A DNA stretch of 64,000 nucleotides from Alloprevotella tannerae ATCC 51259 (lineage in GTDB: Bacteria > Bacteroidota > Bacteroidia > Bacteroidales > Bacteroidaceae): assembly GCF_000159995.1 (NCBI RefSeq), contig NZ_GG700642.1, forward strand, positions 948,242-1,012,241, in the 5' to 3' direction. Below the pieces are notes generated by a model. The model did not search any database and was not told the DNA's origin. It saw only the letters and a program-made list of their open reading frames with translations. The position numbers were made by a program, and so were the translations under genes. Each line of letters opens with the position of its first letter. Position 1 is the first letter of the stretch. Shown here piece after piece: positions 56,324 through 64,000 of this stretch.

Positions 56324-56398
56324 GGACGCTTAGCTCAGCTGGTTTAGAGCGTCTGCCTTACAAGCAGAGGGTCGGCGGTTCGAATCCGTCAGCGTCCA
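56324..56398 (+). tRNA. tRNA-Val (anticodon TAC), copy 2
   Basis: Identical to copy 1. The preceding CAGTACAAA is also duplicated, giving a 103-bp repeat step. Co-transcribed with copy 1. Confidence 0.96.
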
Positions 56399-56400
56399 CA

Positions 56401-56436
56401 AAAGGTTGTGCAAATTATATTTGTACAACCTTTTTA
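56401..56436 (+). terminator. terminator of the tRNA pair
   Basis: AAAGGTTGT-CAAAT ... ATTTG-ACAACCTTT hairpin with one mismatch, then TTTTT. Confidence 0.88.
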
Positions 56437-56463
56437 TGTTTTGATATTCCTATATGAAGTCTA

Positions 56464-57300
56464 TTAATTAAAGTTTTTTGATTGAGCAGAATGGCCAAAC
56501 ACCAAGCGTCTAGCTGTCTCTGTCATATAAGGTTTAAGTTGCTCATAAGGAAGAATGAAATAAGGCATCCCATTCGCATAACAAGTAATCTCGTAAGATT
56601 GATACTGAAACAATACACCTTTAGTCGTAAAAAGAGGTCCACATCTCGGCAGCGGAACGAGTGGATACTCATTATCCTTTAAAAGCTGATTACGTAATTC
56701 TTCGTCAGTATCCACACCAAAGTAGGCTTTTAAACTATCCGTCATCAACTCCTCAAAACCGTCCCGATACGTAAAAAACACATCCCAACCAATACGCCGA
56801 CCATCCGATTTTCGAAACGTAACGCCACTCTGGGTTAATAATCCATGACAACCGCCGATAAACTCATCACAAGAGAAGGACATTGTCAAATAGGATTTTC
56901 CTTCACTCATCTTAGATATATAAAAATTCCGAAATAATGACAATCCTCCTTCTGTATCTTCTGCCACTATCTCCTGAAGGCTCCTCAGCGTCTCATTAAC
57001 ATAATAAGTTATCATTTTTTTCGAGTCTGAATAGTCTCCGGTATAAGAATTACCAAGAACCTCACTTGTCCATTCATTAACACTATTGGTCAGGGCCTTT
57101 CCTGCATTTTTGAGAGTGTACGACACGACCTCGGCGTGGCATAACCCCGAATCAAGTCCGACAGAATCTTTTACAACCTTAATCGTATCAACCATAATAT
57201 CACATATAGCAATTTTATTTACACTCATCACTGTGCAAGCATTCATTGCTGTGATTATTCCTAGGCTTAAAAAAGCAAGGATACTTCTATACTGCTTCAT
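56464..57300 (-). CDS. DUF3298 (RsiV-like) lipoprotein
   Basis: 278 residues from ATG 57300; upstream in-frame codons overlap the promoter. The lipobox (MNAC, Cys ~22) indicates a lipoprotein. After a DUF4163-like N-terminal part (SYLTMSFSCDEFIGGCHGLL) comes the DUF3298 signature at the C-terminus: TTKGVLFQYQSYEITCYANG, then PYFILPYEQLKPYM. In RsiV this fold binds lysozyme, but that cannot be assumed here; Bacteroidales have many such lipoproteins of unknown function. Divergent from cstA with overlapping promoters. Confidence 0.8.
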   Translation of the reverse strand: MKQYRSILAFLSLGIITAMNACTVMSVNKIAICDIMVDTIKVVKDSVGLDSGLCHAEVVSYTLKNAGKALTNSVNEWTSEVLGNSYTGDYSDSKKMITYYVNETLRSLQEIVAEDTEGGLSLFRNFYISKMSEGKSYLTMSFSCDEFIGGCHGLLTQSGVTFRKSDGRRIGWDVFFTYRDGFEELMTDSLKAYFGVDTDEELRNQLLKDNEYPLVPLPRCGPLFTTKGVLFQYQSYEITCYANGMPYFILPYEQLKPYMTETARRLVFGHSAQSKNFN

Positions 57301-57323
57301 TGTAAAAATACTTTGATCTTCTG

Positions 57324-57383
57324 CAAAAATAGACATTATCTCTACAATGCTCAATTGAGATGAAGATTCTTTTAGTAAATTTG
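57324..57383. promoter_or_regulatory. divergent promoters of the DUF3298 gene and cstA
   Basis: Minus: TATTTTTG (57324-57331) with TTG 20 bp upstream (57352-57354). Plus: TTG (57355-57357), 18-bp spacer, TAAATTTG (57376-57383). The two -33 boxes touch, so the promoters may compete. Confidence 0.65.
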
Positions 57384-57408
57384 CGGTAGATAGTAAAAAT
57401 ACTCATAT

Positions 57409-58866
57409 ATGATAAGTTTCGTTATCAGTCTCGCTGCTTTAGTTTTTGGCTACTTAATCTATGGGCGCATCGTAGAGCGAATTATTGCTCCCGACGACAG
57501 ACCAACGCCGGCCGTTGCCCAAGCTGATGGTGTCGACTATATCGTTCTACCATCTTGGAAAGTCTTTATGATTCAATTTCTCAACATTGCCGGAACTGGC
57601 CCTATCTTCGGAGCCATTATGGGTGCAAAGTTTGGCCCTGCAGCCTATCTATGGATTGTTTTCGGTTGCATTTTTGCAGGTGCTGTCCACGACTATTTTT
57701 GTGGTATGCTCTCGATGCGACATAAAGGAGCATCTTTTCCGGAACTCGTCGGCATCTATTTAGGTATTCCTGCCAAAAAAATTCTACTCGTATTCAGCAT
57801 TATTGTGCTACTGATGGTAGGTACGGTTTTCGTCTATTCTCCAGCTCTCATCTTGGGTGGTATGACTGCGCCAAACGTTGATGCTAAGACGTTCCACATT
57901 ATGATATGGATAGCTATTATCTTCGCTTATTATATATTGGCAACGATGCTTCCTATTGATAAAATCATTGGAAAAATCTACCCTATCTTTGCTTTCGCGC
58001 TACTTTTTATGGCAGTCGCCTTGGGAGGATATCTACTTATAAAATGGCCTACTCTACCTGAAGTTTGGAATATGTCTTCAACTCCCAACCTTGACGGTTC
58101 TGCAATCTTCCCCTGCCTCTTTATCACTATTGCTTGCGGAGCCGTAAGCGGATTCCACGCTACACAAAGCCCACTCATGGCGCGCTGTATAAAGTCGGAA
58201 AAGAGCGGACGAGCCGTATTCTATGGAGCAATGATAACAGAAGGTATCGTCGCATTGGTTTGGGCAACAGTCTCTAGCTATTTCTTCTATGATGGTGGTG
58301 CTGCAACTGTTGGTAGTACAACGGCGGCTCAAGCGCCTGAAGTTGTTACTGCCGTAAGCAAAGGTTGGTTAGGTTTCATAGGTGGTATTCTAGCTATTCT
58401 CGGCGTTGTTGCTGCACCAATCACAAGCGGCGATACAGCATTCCGTAGCGCTCGCCTCATCATAGCTGATTTTTTCAAGTTTAGCCAACGACCCATTATT
58501 AATCGTCTGTTTGTGGCTGCACCGCTTTTCGTAGCGGCCAGCTTTCTACTTTGGTTTAACATTGCTGACAAAGACGGTTTCAATATCATTTGGCGTTATT
58601 TCGGATGGTCTAATCAGACTCTCGCAGTCTTCACTCTTTGGACGGCAACAGTCTATCTGGCTCGAGAACAGAAACCTTATGTGCTGGCACTAATTCCGGC
58701 GCTCTTTATGACTATTGTTTGCACAACTTTTATTTGTTATTCCAACACAATGCTCAACCTCAGCTTAACGACATCATATATTATCGGAGGGATAACATTT
58801 GCAATTACATTGATATGGTTCTTTCTTTGGCAGAAACGCTATAAGACTACTATAAAAAATAACTAA
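57409..58866 (+). CDS. cstA: carbon starvation protein A family transporter
   Basis: 485 residues with about 13 hydrophobic segments. The N-terminal GYLIYGRIVERII and NIAGTGPIFGAIMGAKFGPAA (split: NIAGTGPIFGAIMGAKFG) are CstA hallmarks, as are HDYFCGMLSMRHKGASFPE and SGFHATQSPLMARC. E. coli CstA (~700 residues) imports peptides/pyruvate; this is the short form lacking the long C-terminal region, as in other Bacteroidetes. The transported substrate is not certain. A 22-bp repeat array starts 20 bp after the stop. Confidence 0.88.
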   Translation: MISFVISLAALVFGYLIYGRIVERIIAPDDRPTPAVAQADGVDYIVLPSWKVFMIQFLNIAGTGPIFGAIMGAKFGPAAYLWIVFGCIFAGAVHDYFCGMLSMRHKGASFPELVGIYLGIPAKKILLVFSIIVLLMVGTVFVYSPALILGGMTAPNVDAKTFHIMIWIAIIFAYYILATMLPIDKIIGKIYPIFAFALLFMAVALGGYLLIKWPTLPEVWNMSSTPNLDGSAIFPCLFITIACGAVSGFHATQSPLMARCIKSEKSGRAVFYGAMITEGIVALVWATVSSYFFYDGGAATVGSTTAAQAPEVVTAVSKGWLGFIGGILAILGVVAAPITSGDTAFRSARLIIADFFKFSQRPIINRLFVAAPLFVAASFLLWFNIADKDGFNIIWRYFGWSNQTLAVFTLWTATVYLAREQKPYVLALIPALFMTIVCTTFICYSNTMLNLSLTTSYIIGGITFAITLIWFFLWQKRYKTTIKNN

Positions 58867-58886
58867 CGCTCTTCTTTTTTGAAATA

Positions 58887-58974
58887 CCATCGTGAGAGTA
58901 GATGTGTACTCTCACGATGATACGAACGTACCCTCACGATGGTACAACCTTTTTCTCGTGATGGTAATGTCCGA
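58887..58974. repeat. 22-bp phased array with TCGTGA/TCACGA core
   Basis: Four contiguous units at 58887-58908, 58909-58930, 58931-58952 and 58953-58974, with cores TCGTGA, TCACGA, TCACGA, TCGTGA at the same unit position. Unit 3 carries CACGATGGTAC, close to the ACGATAGTAC core at 45046. Confidence 0.92.
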
Positions 58975-59275
58975 AAAAGTGTGTAATCTTGATTTGCTCT
59001 TGTATTCTCCCTGAGGAATGCCACAGAGAGAAAACGGTTTTGTGTTGTTGCTGTTATTATTCATTTATTTGATACTCCAATCTTGAAAATATGGTAACCT
59101 TCCGGCATAGGTTGTTTCGGTCATCTCTTTTGCGAGAGAACCCAAGAGAAAAATGACAGCTTCTGCTGAATGTAGAATCCTTCATAGGCGTAATGTTCGC
59201 TTATAGCTTCTGTTAAGACGTTCCACCCGGTTGGTCGAATAAGTTAAATCATACGCTGAACACTCTCAGAAAACC
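58975..59275. other. degraded sequence before the IS256-like remnant
   Basis: About 300 bp, probably the decayed 3' part of the transposase gene and flank; no intact frame. Confidence 0.4.
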
Positions 59276-59782
59276 TTAGATAGGTGGAATAGGCGGTGTT
59301 ACGTGGAGCAGAGAGGGAGTATGAACTCCTATAATGCTTACCCCAACGCTAAGCAAATGTACATAAATCTTCAAAAGCTTTGAGTGGTGTGAGGCCCTTT
59401 TCTTGAATCGGGAATAATTGTCTAGTTCCTGCTTCAGAAGATCTTTATCCTTCTTTGTTACTTGATTTAGAACGTGACGCTTGAAGCGAACCACGCAGAA
59501 TTGATGAGCTGCTTGGGAGAATGCCGAACAAACGGTGCGTTCAATGCCTTGCAAAGCATCGGAAATAATCAAGTTGATCTGCTCTACACCTCGCTCTTTG
59601 AGGGCGTTCAATTCCAGCTCCCAATTCAACGCTCCTTCTGTTGGGTAATTCACTATGCAAAGGACCTCTCGAGTGCCATCGGGGCGCAGACCCGACATCG
59701 TGTAGTAAGCCTCTTGAGACATACTGTCCACCCGGCGAGTTGGGGTAAACGTGGCATCAATACTGACTGCTGGATGAGCGCG
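59276..59782 (-). pseudogene. IS256/Mutator-type transposase remnant
   Basis: The minus-strand frame, open from a TGA at 59783-59785, reads SIDATFTPTRRVDSMSQEAYY, then TREVLCIVNYPTEGALNWELEL, INLIISDALQGIERTVCSAF and FCVVRFKRHVLNQV. These correspond to the DDE core of IS256-family enzymes (first Asp in the VDA-like block, second in ISDALQGI). N-terminal and C-terminal parts are missing or in other frames: related but interrupted sequence appears to run to ~60110. No terminal repeats were identified. It lies between cstA and miaA. Confidence 0.78.
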
Positions 59783-60114
59783 TCAATAGTCTGATTCTTC
59801 AAAATCAAAATAGTGAGCGAATTCGTTACTAAAACCATTCGGGATAATGCCTAGGTGCGTTAGTGTGCATAATACCATTGATCCCATCGTTGAGCGCAGC
59901 ATCTCTTCCAACAATAATGAATGGTCTGATAGCCGTTGTCGATCATCATTGCAGCTAAACGTTCTACAGATCCTGAGCCTTCGCTGCAGACATAATCAAA
60001 CTGTACGCCTTTCTACGTAAGATAATTGTTGATTTTCATCCAATGCTTGTGTGTTGTGAGTGATTCTTTTCTTTAGTACAATAAATAATACCCCAGCGTG
60101 TCATGTGCATATCT

Positions 60115-61035
60115 TTATTTATACTGATTGAGAAGTTGCTCGGTTTCTGCTGCTGTCAGGAAATGATCCGGGGCGGGTAACCAATGAATCATTATGCCGC
60201 GCCGTTCCATTCCGCGAAACCAAGTCATCTGTCGCTTAGCAAATTGATGGATGGCTATTTCTAAAAAGTGGAATAGTTCTTCTTTGGAAAGTTTCCCCTG
60301 CAAGTGTTGGGTCACATACTTGTATTCCAGACCATAGTAAATTAAATCTTCAGGGGAAATCCCACTTGCCAAAAGCGCTTGGACTTCCTCAATCATTCCT
60401 ACGGATAGGCGTTGCTTTAAGCGCTTGGTTATGCGCTCACGACGCACTTCGCGCTCTATAGATAGGCCTAAAGTCAAACAAGACAGGGTTGGGAAGGGAC
60501 GTTCTGTTTCAGGATGTTGGCGATAATGTTCTTCTATTTCGATGGCACGTACAGCGCTTTGTGCCGTATCTACGTCTGTCGTATTGTGTAAGGCTTTATA
60601 GCTTTTAAGTAGGGTAGTTAATTCTTCCAAAGATTTGCTTGCCAATGTCTTTCGTAAAGTCGGATTTTGAGGAACAGTGCTTAAGCGATAGCCGCGAAGA
60701 ACACTTTCCAGATAAAGTCCCGTTCCTCCGCATACGATCACGCGCTTTCCTCTCGAACGAATGGCTTCATAAGCCGTGAGGAAGTCACGCTGATATTCGT
60801 AAACATTGTATTTGTAGCCTGGCTCTACAATATCAATGAGGTGATAAGGAATCTGCTTGCCTTGAACTGTATATTCTGACAAATCTTTGCCTGTTCCTAT
60901 ATCCATACGTCGGTAGACTTGCCTGCTGTCGGCACTAATAATTTCTGCATCTAAATGGTAGGCGAGATTCGTAGCGAAACTCGTTTTTCCGCAGGCTGTA
61001 GGGCCTAAAATGGTGATTAGATCGTAATTGTTCAT
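60115..61035 (-). CDS. miaA: tRNA dimethylallyltransferase
   Basis: 306 residues. It adds the isopentenyl group to A37 of tRNAs reading UNN codons. P-loop GPTACGKTSFATNLA (~11-25), SADSRQVYRRMDIGTGK (~39-55), PYHLIDIV (~68) and CGGTGLYLESVLRGY (~102) are family blocks; the C-terminus has LIYYGLEYKYVTQHLQGKLS and AKRQMTWFRG. The start is fixed by a -7 element (TAACTTTG, minus strand 61044-61051) only 8 bp upstream, giving a near-leaderless message. Confidence 0.96.
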   Translation of the reverse strand: MNNYDLITILGPTACGKTSFATNLAYHLDAEIISADSRQVYRRMDIGTGKDLSEYTVQGKQIPYHLIDIVEPGYKYNVYEYQRDFLTAYEAIRSRGKRVIVCGGTGLYLESVLRGYRLSTVPQNPTLRKTLASKSLEELTTLLKSYKALHNTTDVDTAQSAVRAIEIEEHYRQHPETERPFPTLSCLTLGLSIEREVRRERITKRLKQRLSVGMIEEVQALLASGISPEDLIYYGLEYKYVTQHLQGKLSKEELFHFLEIAIHQFAKRQMTWFRGMERRGIMIHWLPAPDHFLTAAETEQLLNQYK

Positions 61036-61043
61036 TGTAGGCG

Positions 61044-61051
61044 CAAAGTTA
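61044..61051 (-). promoter_or_regulatory. -7 element (TAACTTTG) of miaA
   Basis: Exact match, squeezed between the gapA terminator and the miaA ATG at 61035. No clear -33 box. Confidence 0.6.
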
Positions 61052-61054
61052 TAA

Positions 61055-61090
61055 AAACTGCCTCAGGCTGATATAACCTGAGGCAGTTTT
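61055..61090 (-). terminator. intrinsic terminator of gapA
   Basis: 13-bp stem AAACTGCCTCAGG / CCTGAGGCAGTTT, loop 10 nt, T-rich tail. Confidence 0.92.
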
Positions 61091-61113
61091 ATTGTTTGTC
61101 TACTTGAGAAAAA

Positions 61114-62157
<1,044 letters not shown>

Positions 62158-62240
62158 TTATGTGAGTTTAATTATCTCATTATTTTTACTCTATGCTGAA
62201 GAATTAATCTCATCACTAGGATTTTTCCTTCTATGCACCG

Positions 62241-62268
62241 CAAAAGTACAAAATAGTTTTTATTTTTG
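62241..62268. promoter_or_regulatory. divergent -7 elements of gapA and mscL
   Basis: Minus: TACTTTTG (62241-62248), 96 bp before gapA. Plus: TATTTTTG (62261-62268), 32 bp before mscL. The two promoters overlap back to back. Confidence 0.65.
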
Positions 62269-62299
62269 CATTGTAAGAAAGAAAAATATCTTTTTAGTT

Positions 62300-62725
62300 A
62301 TGCGAAATTCTAAGTTTTTACAGGAGTTCAAAGCCTTTGCAGTTAAAGGCAATGCTGTAGATATGGCTGTCGGCGTTATTATAGGTGGTGCCTTTGGCAA
62401 GATTGTGACATCGATTGTCGAAGATCTTATAATGCCCCCTATCGGATGGTTGATAGGCGGCGCTAATTTCTCGGAATTAAAGGTGACTTTACCAGCTACG
62501 GAAGTTGCGGGGCAAGTAATGTCTCCGGCAACGATTAATTATGGTAACTTTCTCCAGACCTTATTGAATTTTATCATCATAACGTTCTGCGTATTCTTGA
62601 TGGTTAAAATGATGATGCGCCTTTCCAAGTCAAAGGAGGATGAAGCTTCTGTTGCTCCAGAACCTTCAAATGAAGAAAAATTGCTTGCAGAGATTAGAGA
62701 TTTGATGAAAGAAAGGAAGCAATAG
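62300..62725 (+). CDS. mscL: large-conductance mechanosensitive channel
   Basis: 141 residues from ATG 62300. An in-frame start 46 codons earlier overlaps the promoter and is not MscL-like. The N-terminal amphipathic helix and TM1 read [20 protein letters not shown], then [26 protein letters not shown]2 is [18 protein letters not shown], followed by a charged C-terminal bundle ([15 protein letters not shown]). It opens under membrane tension to release solutes in hypo-osmotic shock. Confidence 0.96.
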   Translation: MRNSKFLQEFKAFAVKGNAVDMAVGVIIGGAFGKIVTSIVEDLIMPPIGWLIGGANFSELKVTLPATEVAGQVMSPATINYGNFLQTLLNFIIITFCVFLMVKMMMRLSKSKEDEASVAPEPSNEEKLLAEIRDLMKERKQ

Positions 62726-62862
62726 GTGATAGTACTCAAGTGAGGTGTTGCACTTTTTGTGGTGATAACTCATTTGCTTAAGGTTTTCCCAGCTTGCGCT
62801 TTACTTATCGCTTAAGTGTCCTTTATCCTTTTGCTGTCTTTGTAAAAGGCGAAATAATAGAA

Positions 62863-62896
62863 AAGGCCGGAATCAAAAAAAAGAGGTTCCGGCCTT
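62863..62896. terminator. hairpin, probable bidirectional terminator
   Basis: Perfect 10-bp stem AAGGCCGGAA / TTCCGGCCTT with A-rich and T-rich flanks. About 140 bp after mscL. Confidence 0.72.
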
Positions 62897-62981
62897 CATT
62901 TTTCTGGTGATTATAGTGATCTATACTTATTGTGAGGAAGGTGTTACAATCCGCATACAAGTTTGAAATGCACTTTAAAAA

Positions 62982-63013
62982 TTTGCCCAAATCAGGGAAC
63001 TTGCTTAAATTTG
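62982..63013 (+). promoter_or_regulatory. promoter of bamD
   Basis: TTTG (62982-62985), 20-bp spacer, TAAATTTG (63006-63013), 24 bp before the ATG at 63038. Exact consensus. Confidence 0.8.
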
Positions 63014-63037
63014 CCCCCAAATTGTAAAAATAGAAAT

Positions 63038-63880
63038 ATGCGCAACTTTATTCTAACTATAGCGGCTTTGGGGTGTTTTCTTTTTGCCTCGTGCGGCGAT
63101 TATGACAAAGTGGATAAAACGCCTGATTATACTTATAAGTATGAAGCTGCAAAGCAGTATTTTGCACAAGGATACTATAATCGTTCTGCGCAGACCTTAC
63201 AACAAGTTATTTCTGTATTCAAAGGCACTGAAGCCGGTGAAGAGTCTCTTTTCCTTTTGGGTATGGCGAATTTGAATGCACGCAATTATGATGCGGCGGC
63301 TACTTATTTAAGACGTTATTATCAGTCTTATCCAAAAGGTTTGTATACAGAAGCAGCTCGCTACTATACGGGGATGGCGCTCTATTTATCTACACCTGAG
63401 CCGAAATTAGATCAATCAGCCACGTATGAAGCTGTTACTGAATTTCAAAACTTTATAGAAACGTTTCCGACGAGTATATTTCGTTCGCAAGCACAAGATA
63501 GAATCTTTGAATTGCAGGATAAATTGGTGGAAAAGGAATATCTTTCTGCCAAATTGTATTACGACTTGGGGGATTATTTCTTAAATGGAGGTAACGGGAA
63601 TTATCAAGCTTGTATAGTTACATCGGAGAATGCGATTAAGGATTTTCCTTATACAAAGCGACGCGAAGATTTTGCCTATCTCATATTAAAGGCAAAGTAT
63701 GAATATGCAAAGCATAGTGTGCCCGAAAAGCAGACAGAGCGCTACAATGACGCAGTAGACGAATATTATGGATTTCAAAGTGAATTTCCGGAATCCAAAT
63801 ATATGAAGGAGGCAAAGGATATGATCAATAAAATCCCGAAGTCCTTCTATAAACCGGAAGTGAACGATTCAATAAAATAA
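63038..63880 (+). CDS. bamD: outer-membrane protein assembly factor BamD
   Basis: 280 residues from ATG 63038, after the promoter. The signal peptide has lipobox FASC (Cys ~19), as expected for the BamD lipoprotein. Five TPR-like repeats follow, e.g. YKYEAAKQYFAQGYYNRSAQTL, LFLLGMANLNARNYDAAATYL, and YYDLGDYFLNGGNGNYQACIV. BamD works with BamA to insert beta-barrel proteins in the outer membrane. The omega-subunit gene starts 5 bp after its stop, the usual Bacteroidetes arrangement. Confidence 0.92.
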   Translation: MRNFILTIAALGCFLFASCGDYDKVDKTPDYTYKYEAAKQYFAQGYYNRSAQTLQQVISVFKGTEAGEESLFLLGMANLNARNYDAAATYLRRYYQSYPKGLYTEAARYYTGMALYLSTPEPKLDQSATYEAVTEFQNFIETFPTSIFRSQAQDRIFELQDKLVEKEYLSAKLYYDLGDYFLNGGNGNYQACIVTSENAIKDFPYTKRREDFAYLILKAKYEYAKHSVPEKQTERYNDAVDEYYGFQSEFPESKYMKEAKDMINKIPKSFYKPEVNDSIK

Positions 63881-63885
63881 AGCAT

Positions 63886-64000
63886 ATGGAATATAAGAAA
63901 AGCAAAGCCCCTCTCAACACAACTACGCATAACGTTATAGATTTTGGCAAAGGTACAGGCAATGTCTATGAGAGTGTTGTGATTATGTCTAAGCGGGCAA
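63886..64000 (+). CDS. rpoZ: RNA polymerase omega-like subunit, 5' part
   Basis: The first 38 codons are visible, starting MEYKKSKAPLNTTTHNVIDF and continuing GNVYESVVIMSKRA before the window ends. The start resembles the Bacteroidetes Rpb6/omega-type proteins (basic N-terminus, then a NVYE-V-I--KRA block). It directly follows bamD. Because only the start is seen, the call rests on this short stretch and on synteny. Confidence 0.78.
   Translation, partial: MEYKKSKAPLNTTTHNVIDFGKGTGNVYESVVIMSKRA

Noticed and set aside
62162-62299. 46-codon N-terminal extension of MscL
   Set aside because: It contains the -7 promoter element at 62261-62268 and does not resemble MscL, which starts [10 protein letters not shown].

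Overview
The window is a chromosomal segment of a Bacteroidales bacterium, most like the Prevotellaceae and relatives. I cannot name the species. The evidence is the promoter signature TTTG-N19-21-TAnnTTTG in front of many genes, families largely restricted to this phylum (DUF4230, DUF4924, DUF3127, LL-diaminopimelate aminotransferase, serine palmitoyltransferase, BamD followed by a Bacteroidetes-type omega subunit), and the ATP synthase order atpD-C-x-B-E-F-H-A-G. Most of the window is ordinary housekeeping DNA, and no phage or conjugative module is visible.

Layout. 1-6.1 kb: 3' part of dihydroorotase, a membrane phosphoesterase with a PlsC-type acyltransferase, then two DUF4230 genes overlapping a secreted clostripain-like peptidase. 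6.3-11.7 kb (minus): dapF-dapL (lysine and peptidoglycan precursor), a lipoprotein, glmS. 12-16.3 kb: a tandem pair of paralogous membrane proteins, then the p-aminobenzoate genes pabA (minus) and pabB-pabC (plus). 16.7-17.05 kb: a candidate structured ncRNA on the minus strand. 17.3-22 kb: a beta-barrel plus LysM/binding-protein pair, and a lipid kinase divergent from serine palmitoyltransferase. 23-30.4 kb: the complete F1Fo ATP synthase operon. 30.4-34.7 kb: an IS island (intact IS982-type, IS4-type, truncated IS982-type and a third divergent IS982-type transposase). The first IS lies between atpG and what looks like the operon's own terminator. 34.8-46.9 kb: a 46-residue minus-strand gene, cdd, mtgA, an SSB-tail-bearing DUF3127 protein, a LysE-type exporter, DUF4924, rfbD, prfC, ppdK and hflX. 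47-52.7 kb (minus): cupin, esterase-TPR pair, binding lipoprotein, AlkD-like protein. 52.9-64 kb: secreted barrel protein, TetR-fabG, an RluA-type synthase, two identical tRNA-Val genes, DUF3298 lipoprotein/cstA, an IS256-like remnant, miaA, gapA, mscL, bamD and the start of the omega subunit.

The most unusual signal is non-coding. Larger intergenic gaps repeatedly hold short arrays of exactly 22-bp (in one case 21-bp) contiguous units. Four arrays (8890, 16383, 51773, 58887) share a core hexamer, TCGTGA or its reverse complement TCACGA, at a fixed place in each unit, with the core orientation changing from unit to unit. A fifth (45046) has a related core (ACGATAGTAC against ACGATGGTAC). Three more (3069, 22294, 37446) have different sequences but a similar 20-22-bp phase. 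They are not CRISPRs, because there are no spacers. A spacing of two helical turns suggests phased protein-binding sites or a dispersed intergenic repeat family.

Several promoters lie within 4-12 nt of the start codon, which fixes starts (hflX, miaA, the LysE-type gene, the 51-kb lipoprotein) and implies very short leaders.
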